The notes beneath the pieces were generated by a model. That model did no database searches, was not told the origin of the DNA, and saw nothing but the letters and a program-made list of their open reading frames with translations. From contig NZ_AP022563.1 in the NCBI RefSeq assembly GCF_010726645.1, positions 3,224,001-3,288,000 on the forward strand: DNA of 64,000 nt. Reading direction: 5' to 3'. The stretch is from Mycolicibacterium duvalii. Its GTDB lineage: Bacteria > Actinomycetota > Actinomycetes > Mycobacteriales > Mycobacteriaceae. The translations under genes and the position numbers were made by a program. Below, piece after piece: positions 58,169-64,000 of this stretch. Position 1 is the stretch's first letter, and every line of letters begins with the position of its first letter.

Positions 58169-58978
58169 TCACTTCTTGGAGCGTGCGCGGAAGTCCGCCA
58201 CCCGTTCCTTGAACTCGGGTGTCGAGAACGAGGTCAACTCTTCTGCGAGCGCGTACTCCAACACACCCTGCGCAGCGCGGGCCAGGTGCATGTTGAGCGC
58301 CACCTTCGATGACCGAAGCGCCTGCGGGGGCAACGCAGCGAACCGCTCGCCCAGTGCCAATGCTTCGTCGAGCACGGCGTCGTCGGGGACGACCTTGGTG
58401 ACCAGGTTCAGCTTCTCCGCAATGGATGCGGTGATTCGATCGCCCAGCAGGACGTACTCCTTGGCCTTCATCATGCCGATCAGCAGAGGAAGCATCGCCG
58501 CGCCACCGTCGCCCGCCGTGAGCCCGACCGCGACGTGTGGGTCGGCCAGGTAGCTGTTCTCCCCCATCACCAACAGGTCGCTCAGGAGGGCGATCGAGCA
58601 ACCCAGGCCCACAGCGGGTCCGTTGACGGCGGACACCAGTGGTTTGGGGAAGTTGATGACCTCGAGAAAAACCGTTCGGGCCTCGTGGATTTGGAACGTA
58701 CGCGCCACCTCGTCCTCGATCAGGCGACCGAACATCACCATGTCACCGCCTGCCGAGAAGGCCTTGCCCACCCCGGTGGTCACGACGGCTTTCACATCGG
58801 TGTCGGCGTCGAGCACCTTCCAGATGGTGGCGAACGCGTGATGCACCTCTTCGGTGACGGCGTTGAGCGCTTCGGGGCGGTTGATGCTGACAACGTGGAC
58901 ATTGCCGCGCTTCTCCACCAGCAACCAGGGGGCGAACTGCTCGTAGCCGGCCAGGGTAGCGATTTCTGAAGTCGTCAT
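58169..58978 (-). CDS. Enoyl-CoA hydratase/isomerase (crotonase family)
   Basis: A 269-residue crotonase. VVSINRPEALNAV is followed by KAFSAGGDMVMFG, NGPAVGLGCSIALLSD and LADPHVAVGLTAGDGG. The acid/base position that is Glu in PEV-type crotonases reads DPHV here, while an Asp follows later in AGDGG; this is a recognised actinobacterial subfamily with unclear reactions. It begins 11 bases after the thiolase stop and belongs to the operon 61367-57939. Confidence 0.87.
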   Translation of the reverse strand: MTTSEIATLAGYEQFAPWLLVEKRGNVHVVSINRPEALNAVTEEVHHAFATIWKVLDADTDVKAVVTTGVGKAFSAGGDMVMFGRLIEDEVARTFQIHEARTVFLEVINFPKPLVSAVNGPAVGLGCSIALLSDLLVMGENSYLADPHVAVGLTAGDGGAAMLPLLIGMMKAKEYVLLGDRITASIAEKLNLVTKVVPDDAVLDEALALGERFAALPPQALRSSKVALNMHLARAAQGVLEYALAEELTSFSTPEFKERVADFRARSKK

Positions 58979-58989
58979 GTGATGTCCCG

Positions 58990-60150
58990 TCAGTTCTTGT
59001 CGATGGAAAGGATGGTGACCGCCGACACCGCGGTCGGCCCACCGATGTTGTGTGCCAAGGCTACTCGCGCCCCGTCGACTTGGTTCTCGGCCTCACCGCG
59101 AAGTTGATTGAACAGTTCGTAGCACTGTGCCACGCCTGTGGCACCCGGGGGGTGCCCCTTGGCCTTCAATCCCCCACTCGGGTTGACTGGCATCGAGCCA
59201 CCGACGTAGTGCTCGCGGCCCTCGACGAGCTTGTAAGCCTCGTACCTGTTGGCGAACCCGAGATCCTCATAGCTGATCAGCTCAACTCCGGTGAAGCAGT
59301 CGTGCACCTCCGCGACGTCGATGTCGCGGGGTGTCACACCGGCCATCTTCATGGCGGCCTTGGCTGCCCGCACCGTCGGCGGGAAGCTGGTCATGTCGTT
59401 CTTGTGCTGGTGCATCACCCTGTCCATACCGAGCCCGACACCACGCACCCACACCGGTCGATCGGTATAGCGGTCCACGACGTCCTCGGCAGCCAGGATG
59501 ACGGCGGCAGCGCCGTCACTCTGAGGTGTGCAGTCGTAGAGTCCGAACGGCTCCACCACGATCGGCGCCGCCAGCGCCTGCTCCACGGTGATCTCGTAAC
59601 GCAGTTGGGCTTTGGGATTTTTCAGCGCGTGGAAATGGTTCTTCACCGCCACCATGGCCATATGCTCCTTGGTGGCCGGTGACTCGTGCAGATACCGCAT
59701 CACGTGCAGCGCGAAGTTCGCCGGCGCGACGAGCCCGAGCGGATAGTCCCATGCGTTGTCGCGGGTCATCGCCGCCCAGTCCCAGAACGTGGTGTTCGAG
59801 GCGGTTTCACGAACTTTGTCCGCTCCGACGACGAGCACCACGTCGTACATGCCCGACGCGATCGCCATCGTTCCATTGCGAATTGCGTCGTTGCCTGTGG
59901 CGCAGGCATTTTCGATTCGGGTGACCGGGATGTCAGTGAGATCGAGGGTGTCGGCGAGGATCCCCGACGGAAAGCCGTCAGTGGTGGACAGCTCGCCGAA
60001 CCAAGCCGCCTCGATGTCTGCCTTCTCGATGCCCTTGTCCACCCCGGAGACGGCTTCGGCGTATGCCATCGGCACCAGGTCCTTGATGCCGAGTTCGAAG
60101 TGTTCGGCGAAGGGCGTCATCCCCGCGCCGACGATCGCGACGTTTCTCAT
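58990..60150 (-). CDS. SCP2-type thiolase
   Basis: A 386-residue thiolase with an intact active site: Cys83 in NACATGNDA, the HDCFTGVELISYED segment, and KGHPPGATG with the usual His. The arrangement is typical of SCP-x-like thiolases that shorten branched or steroid side chains. Its ATG at 60150 overlaps the stop of the fused OB-fold gene upstream (ATGA), as for thiolase-DUF35 pairs. A crotonase follows. Confidence 0.92.
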   Translation of the reverse strand: MRNVAIVGAGMTPFAEHFELGIKDLVPMAYAEAVSGVDKGIEKADIEAAWFGELSTTDGFPSGILADTLDLTDIPVTRIENACATGNDAIRNGTMAIASGMYDVVLVVGADKVRETASNTTFWDWAAMTRDNAWDYPLGLVAPANFALHVMRYLHESPATKEHMAMVAVKNHFHALKNPKAQLRYEITVEQALAAPIVVEPFGLYDCTPQSDGAAAVILAAEDVVDRYTDRPVWVRGVGLGMDRVMHQHKNDMTSFPPTVRAAKAAMKMAGVTPRDIDVAEVHDCFTGVELISYEDLGFANRYEAYKLVEGREHYVGGSMPVNPSGGLKAKGHPPGATGVAQCYELFNQLRGEAENQVDGARVALAHNIGGPTAVSAVTILSIDKN

Positions 60151-61367
60151 GCGTGCGCTCCTTTCAAGGTGCGCCCCGGCCAGAACATGTAGCCGTAGTC
60201 GGGGATGCCAGCACGAACGGCGATTCTGCGCAGGACGATCGATCCTGGTTGCCCGATCGTCGCCTCGCCCGCGGGTACGCCGGTCACCTTGAGGAGCACC
60301 CGGACCGGACTGTCGTCGAGCTGTACCACCGCCAGCGAGTACGGGCTGGGCAGGTCGGGGACTGGGATGCGCACCGTGGTGTGCGTGTACACCGTGCCCG
60401 TGCGCGGCAAAGACTCGAGCCGGTACTCGGTGGCCAGGTGTCCGGAGTTGTCCACCCTCAGCCGCGGCGGAAACTGCGGCGCGGCGTCGATGCCAGGCCG
60501 CTCGTCGAAAACCGCTGCTTCCCAGCGGATTTTCGGCTCGAAGGCCCGCGCGTAGGCGGGCATCGAGATCGGGATGCCGATGCCTTCGGCGGTGCGGGTC
60601 TTCGGCAACTCCTGTGCTGGGTACTCGTCCCTCGAGAGCCGCGGTGGCTCATCCCCGAGTACGAGCTCAGCCGCGCTGATGCTGGACTGTTCGACGGCGA
60701 GCACCAACCCTCCCGCGCCGGACTCGATCGCGGCGGCGAGGACACGCACGACGGCCGCTGCGGAGACGCTCGTCTCACCGACGGCCGCCGACGTATCGAA
60801 GCCGCTCTTGAGTTGCGCCAGCGGCACCCCTGCCACCGCGGCGAGCACGGGCGTTCCGGTGAGGCCGAGGCGGTCGAGCGTCGAGCGCAATCCGACCTCC
60901 CGTTGCAGCCTGGGATCGGGGTACGCGTGCCGGGTACCGTCCTCGCCACGTGCCATCAACGGCAGGCTGCGGGTCTGACGCGCGATCGGGTTGACGGCGA
61001 CACCACCGCCGCCGGTCAGGACCGCACCCGCACCCGCGGTTGCGTCGTTGTCGTCGGCGGCGACCACCAGGGTGCCCTCTGGGGCACCGACGATCTGATC
61101 CAGGACGGCGGGCGCGCAGCCGAGAACCTCGGTGACGGGCGTCGCGGCCGGCAGCGACAGCGCGGCCAGCAGCACCGCGCCGTTACCCCCTTCGAGGAGG
61201 GGGAAGTCGCGCGACACCAGCACCACGCGTTTCGCGGTCGCGTCGGGATCGGCGGCGCGTCCCGCGGCGACCGCCATGGTCAGCGCGTCCTCATCGGGCC
61301 CTTTCACCCGTCGATCCCGCACGGTCCACGGCGGCAGATAGGTGCCGATGGAGCCGATCTGAGTCAT
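60147..61367 (-). CDS. HMG-CoA-synthase-like domain fused to OB-fold (DUF35-like) domain
   Basis: A 406-residue two-domain protein. Residues 1 to about 270 show a degenerate thiolase/HMG-CoA-synthase-like fold (IGSIGTYLPPWTVRDRRVKG, VTEVLGCAPAVLDQIVGAP, GTLVVAADD). From about 300, an OB-fold partner domain follows (PPRLRVDNSGHLATEYRLES, GTVYTHTTVRIPV, GYMFWPGRTL). The zinc-ribbon Cys residues expected just before the OB fold are absent (RLRVDNSG where RCxxCG is usual). It probably forms a complex with the thiolase encoded directly after it. It is divergent from the SDR-ACAD operon. Confidence 0.82.
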   Translation of the reverse strand: MTQIGSIGTYLPPWTVRDRRVKGPDEDALTMAVAAGRAADPDATAKRVVLVSRDFPLLEGGNGAVLLAALSLPAATPVTEVLGCAPAVLDQIVGAPEGTLVVAADDNDATAGAGAVLTGGGGVAVNPIARQTRSLPLMARGEDGTRHAYPDPRLQREVGLRSTLDRLGLTGTPVLAAVAGVPLAQLKSGFDTSAAVGETSVSAAAVVRVLAAAIESGAGGLVLAVEQSSISAAELVLGDEPPRLSRDEYPAQELPKTRTAEGIGIPISMPAYARAFEPKIRWEAAVFDERPGIDAAPQFPPRLRVDNSGHLATEYRLESLPRTGTVYTHTTVRIPVPDLPSPYSLAVVQLDDSPVRVLLKVTGVPAGEATIGQPGSIVLRRIAVRAGIPDYGYMFWPGRTLKGAHA

Positions 61368-61412
61368 CGAGCCTCGCTTTGGTCATGGGCGTGTGACGCC
61401 ACTCAACTAATG

Positions 61413-61429
61413 AGCTATATAGTTATAGC
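61413..61429. promoter_or_regulatory. Palindrome GCTATA-TAGT-TATAGC in divergent promoter (copy 2)
   Basis: GCTATA-TAGT-TATAGC at 61414-61429 is a perfect palindrome with 6-bp arms and a 4-base spacer, 45 bases before the SDR start and about 46 bases before the fused OB-fold gene. Sixteen bases are identical to the site at 37537-37552. It is the best candidate for a shared operator of two catabolic operon pairs. Confidence 0.7.
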
Positions 61430-61473
61430 ATTCAAGCGCGCAGCCGAGCGAAAGCGGAAGGGTCAACCACACT

Positions 61474-62337
61474 GTGAACAGTCCGGATCCCCGAACCCTG
61501 CGGGATCGCGTCGTCGTGGTGACCGGCGCCAGCCGCGGCATCGGCGCCGCTATCGCTGTCCGAGCGGCCCGAGACGGCGCGGCCGTTGCGCTGCTGGCCA
61601 AGACCGAAACCCCCAACCCCAAGATCGCGGGCACCCTCGCAGAGACGGCGGACGCCGTGCAACGTGCGGGCGGTCGGGCTCTGTCGGTGGCGTGTGACGT
61701 GCGTGACGCGGACGCGGTGGCGGCGGCGATCGCCTCGGTTGCCGACACGTTCGGCGGCATCGATGTCGTGATCAACAACGCGGGCGCGCTCGATCTGCGG
61801 TCGACCGAGACGTTGCCGCCGAAGAACCTGCGCCGACTTCTGGGGGTCAATGTCGAGGGCCCGTACGCGGTTGTGCACGCCGCGCTGTCCCACCTCCGCA
61901 AGTCGGCGAACGCGCACATCGTCAACGTCGCTCCCCCACTGGACATGAACCCCAGGTGGGTGGGTGCCCACGTCGGCCACACGGTCGGCAAGTACGCCGA
62001 AAGCCTGCTCACCCTCGGCTGGGCCGAGGAATTCGCCTCTGTGCCCATCGCCGTGAATTCGGTGTGGCCGGCCACCACCGTCGCCAGCACGGGGATGGTG
62101 GTCGCGATGGGCGAGGCCGTCGTGCGCGCGCAGGCCCGCAGCCCGCAGATCATGGCCGATGCTGTGCACGCCCTGGTTACCCGGCCCGCGGCGGCCTGCA
62201 CTGGCCACTTCTACACCGACGAGGGCATCCTGCGCGAGGAGGGCGTCCACGATCTGTCGGAATACCGACTGGCCGCACGCGAAGAGGACCTGACGCCCAA
62301 CTTCTACCTTCCGTCAGCCACGTTGCCGACCATCTAG
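61474..62337 (+). CDS. SDR-family protein (HSDL2-like) with altered catalytic residues
   Basis: A 287-residue SDR of the HSDL2/short-chain type. The cofactor motif TGASRGIGAAIA and NNAGALDLRST are normal. The segment that in this subfamily reads SPPL reads NVAPPLDMNP, so the catalytic Ser is Ala; the Tyr of Tyr-xxx-Lys is His (GHTVGKYAES). Lys is kept. It may be inactive as a dehydrogenase or use other residues. The GTG at 61474 follows GAAAGCGGAAGGG. It is the first gene of an operon with two ACADs. Confidence 0.85.
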   Translation: MNSPDPRTLRDRVVVVTGASRGIGAAIAVRAARDGAAVALLAKTETPNPKIAGTLAETADAVQRAGGRALSVACDVRDADAVAAAIASVADTFGGIDVVINNAGALDLRSTETLPPKNLRRLLGVNVEGPYAVVHAALSHLRKSANAHIVNVAPPLDMNPRWVGAHVGHTVGKYAESLLTLGWAEEFASVPIAVNSVWPATTVASTGMVVAMGEAVVRAQARSPQIMADAVHALVTRPAAACTGHFYTDEGILREEGVHDLSEYRLAAREEDLTPNFYLPSATLPTI

Positions 62338-62347
62338 GAGACATCGC

Positions 62348-63496
62348 TTGAATTCGTTCGATGCGTTGACCGCCCGTGAGCCCGAGTTGGCCAAGCTGCG
62401 CTTCGCCGTGCGGGACTTCCTGCGGTCCGACCGAGCCGAGTTCGGTTGGCGACCCGGCGTCGATTCATGGCTGGCCGGCTGGGACGAGGCATTCTCGGCG
62501 CGGCTGGGGGATGCCGGATTCGTCGGACTGACCATCCCCAAGCGATACGGCGGCCACGAACTCGGGCATCTGCACCGCTACGTGGTGGCCGAAGAACTCA
62601 TCGCAGCGGGTGCGCCCGTCGCGGCGCATTGGACGGCCGACCGACAGGTCGCGCCGGGCCTGCTGAGCCACGGCACAGAAGAGCAGCGCGAACGGCTATT
62701 GCCCCAGATCGCGGCGGGCCGGTTCTACTCATCGATCGGCATGAGCGAGCACGGCGCGGGATCTGATCTAGCGGCCGTATCGACCAAGGCAACACGGGCC
62801 GACGGCGGCTGGCTGCTGTCCGGCACGAAGGTGTGGACCAGCGGGGCACACCACGCGCATCAGGTAGTCGTCCTGGCACGCACAAGTCCGCCGGATCCTC
62901 AACATCGACACGCAGGGTTCAGCCAGTTCCTCGTGCCCTGCGATGCCGACGGGGTGCGCGTGGAACCGGTCCTGCTGATGTCTGGTGCTCATCACTTCAA
63001 CGAGGTGATCTTGGATTCGGTCTTCGTTTCCGACGCGGATGTCCTCGGCGAGATCGGCAACGGGTGGCACCAGGTCACATCCGAGTTGTCGTTCGAACGC
63101 AGCGGGCCCGAACGCATCCTGTCCACCGGACCGCTACTGCTTGCCGCGATCCGCGCGCTCAGCTCCGGTCTCGAGGCAGACGATCGCACGGCGGGCGAAA
63201 TCGGACATCTGATGGCGCAACTGATCTCGCTGCGACAGCTGTCATTGTCGGTGGCCCGCACCCTCAGCGAGGGCGGCGATGCAGCGAATCAGGCGGCACT
63301 GGTCAAGGACCTCGGCACCCGCTTCGAAACCGAGTCGGTCGAGTTGGCCGCCGACCTACTGGAGGACTCACCGCCGAACCAGGAGCTGGAGGCGATGCTG
63401 AACACCGCTTGGCTGCACAAGCCCATGTTCACCCTGCGCGGCGGCACCAACGAGGTGCTGCGCGGCGTGGTTGCTCGAGGAATGGGGTTGCGGTGA
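62348..63496 (+). CDS. Acyl-CoA dehydrogenase (FadE-like), large subunit type
   Basis: A 382-residue ACAD: GLTIPKRYGGHELGHLHRYV, then GMSEHGAGSDLAAVSTKATR and LLSGTKVWTSGAHHAHQ, and the C-terminal FTLRGGTNEVLRGVVARGMG. The Gly in GGT replaces the MCAD-type Glu. The start is the TTG at 62348, 11 bases after a TAGGAG site. Its stop overlaps the GTG of the next ACAD-like gene, like the pair at 52688/53908, which suggests a heteromeric enzyme. Confidence 0.9.
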   Translation: MNSFDALTAREPELAKLRFAVRDFLRSDRAEFGWRPGVDSWLAGWDEAFSARLGDAGFVGLTIPKRYGGHELGHLHRYVVAEELIAAGAPVAAHWTADRQVAPGLLSHGTEEQRERLLPQIAAGRFYSSIGMSEHGAGSDLAAVSTKATRADGGWLLSGTKVWTSGAHHAHQVVVLARTSPPDPQHRHAGFSQFLVPCDADGVRVEPVLLMSGAHHFNEVILDSVFVSDADVLGEIGNGWHQVTSELSFERSGPERILSTGPLLLAAIRALSSGLEADDRTAGEIGHLMAQLISLRQLSLSVARTLSEGGDAANQAALVKDLGTRFETESVELAADLLEDSPPNQELEAMLNTAWLHKPMFTLRGGTNEVLRGVVARGMGLR

Positions 63497-64000
63497 GTGC
63501 GCTCATCGGCGGCGTGTTCGCCACGAAGGACACCGGGGACAGCGACGCCGAACTCCGCGGGCTCGTCGACGATCTCGGGCGGCGTTCCTATGACGCCGGG
63601 CTGGGCCGCCGCGGCATCCCCGACGTGTTCGACGCCGAACTGTGGGACAACCTCGAGGCGACCGGACTGGCCAGGCTCACGAGCACCCCCGACATGGGCG
63701 CCGGGCCGTCGGAGCTGGCGATAGCGCTCTATGGCGTGGCGCGGCATGCCGGCGCGGTCCCCTTGGCCGAAACCGACGCACTCGCAGGATGGCTCGGTCA
63801 ACTCGCGGGCGTCGAGCTGCCCGGCGGGCCACTGACCGTGGCGGTCGCTGATGCCGAGACAGACGGCACGCGCATCACCGGCACCGCGAGGGACGTGCCC
63901 TGGGCGCGGGCATGCACCACGGTGCTCGCGGTCCGCGGGCGCGGCGGCCTGCGGGTCGGTGTGCTCGACCCGGCGTCCACCATCGCGCACGAGAATCACA
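63493..64000 (+). CDS. ACAD-fold protein, N-terminal part (cut by window end)
   Basis: A GTG at 63493 inside the stop of the preceding ACAD opens a frame that continues to the end of the window, about 169 residues. It reads LIGGVFATKDTGDSDAELRG, then a helical part ending GPSELAIALYGVARHAGAVPL and beta strands ITGTARDVPWARA and VLAVRGRG. This is the layout of a small FadE subunit (N-terminal helices plus middle domain). It is the likely partner of the ACAD at 62348. The C-terminal half lies outside the window. Confidence 0.8.
   Translation, partial: MSALIGGVFATKDTGDSDAELRGLVDDLGRRSYDAGLGRRGIPDVFDAELWDNLEATGLARLTSTPDMGAGPSELAIALYGVARHAGAVPLAETDALAGWLGQLAGVELPGGPLTVAVADAETDGTRITGTARDVPWARACTTVLAVRGRGGLRVGVLDPASTIAHENH

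Noticed and set aside
60153-61697. A 514-codon plus-strand frame across the OB-fold gene and the divergent promoter.
   Set aside because: It is antisense to a well-supported gene, crosses the palindromic operator and has Arg/Gly-rich shadow composition.

Overview
The window is high-GC actinobacterial DNA, almost certainly from a Mycobacterium/Mycolicibacterium-type organism. The evidence is the pairing of a short PpdK-like protein with an Rv1126c-like partner, an FprB-type ferredoxin/ferredoxin-reductase fusion, a DUF732 exported protein, a [3Fe-4S] P450-type ferredoxin with His in the cluster motif, an F420-type LLM oxidoreductase, and the great density of FadD/FadE-like genes. No rRNA, tRNA, CRISPR array, prophage or intact insertion sequence was seen.

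Almost everything here handles CoA thioesters. I count three CoA ligases (19.1, 36.0, 40.2 kb), eight acyl-CoA dehydrogenase (ACAD) subunits including one cut by the window end, three intact crotonases, a MaoC hydratase, four thiolase-fold enzymes plus a fused HMG-CoA-synthase/OB-fold protein, three SDRs, three CoA-transferases, two double-hotdog thioesterases, a P450, a Rieske oxygenase with its reductase, and three amidohydrolase-2 proteins. The genes sit in short, tightly coupled operons (many ATGA/GTGA overlaps). Each block tends to carry its own TetR or GntR regulator, which suggests several separately induced pathways for steroid-, terpenoid- or other branched or cyclic acids; the actual substrates cannot be read from sequence.

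Layout. 0-3.1 kb: LLM oxidoreductase, hydrolase, thioesterase and crotonase on the plus strand. 3.1-12.4 kb: a zone of gene decay in which intact genes (CoA-transferase, TetR, FprB, hydrolase, ACAD, crotonase) alternate with seven truncated, frameshifted or internally deleted CoA-metabolism genes. 12.4-19.1 kb: ferredoxin, PpdK-like pair, an amidohydrolase divergent from a small coiled-coil protein that is translationally coupled to a double-TetR protein, a frameshifted DUF732 gene and a CAP protein. 19.1-25.9 kb: divergent operons MaoC-thiolase-FadD and thiolase-OB-fold-DUF2889, then a TetR. 26.0-34.8 kb: AveC-like membrane protein, phosphotransferase, Rieske oxygenase/reductase, SnoaL, DinB and amidohydrolase, with two TetR genes that have clear palindromic operators. 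34.8-47.7 kb: cupin, FadD, thiolase-P450, FadD-ACAD, and an amidohydrolase-coiled-coil-ACAD-CoA-transferase-SDR operon. 47.7-64 kb: SDR-VOC-CaiB-ALDH operon, a three-ACAD operon, GntR-thioesterase, a crotonase-thiolase-OB-fold operon, and a divergent SDR-ACAD-ACAD operon.

The strongest points for follow-up are: (1) a family of small coiled-coil proteins twice associated with an amidohydrolase-2 gene, once coupled to a double TetR; (2) duplicated GGGAA-N5-TTCCC operator pairs on both sides of one TetR gene; (3) one 16-bp palindrome shared by two distant divergent promoters; (4) several enzymes missing their expected catalytic residues; and (5) the cluster of deletion scars at 3-12 kb.
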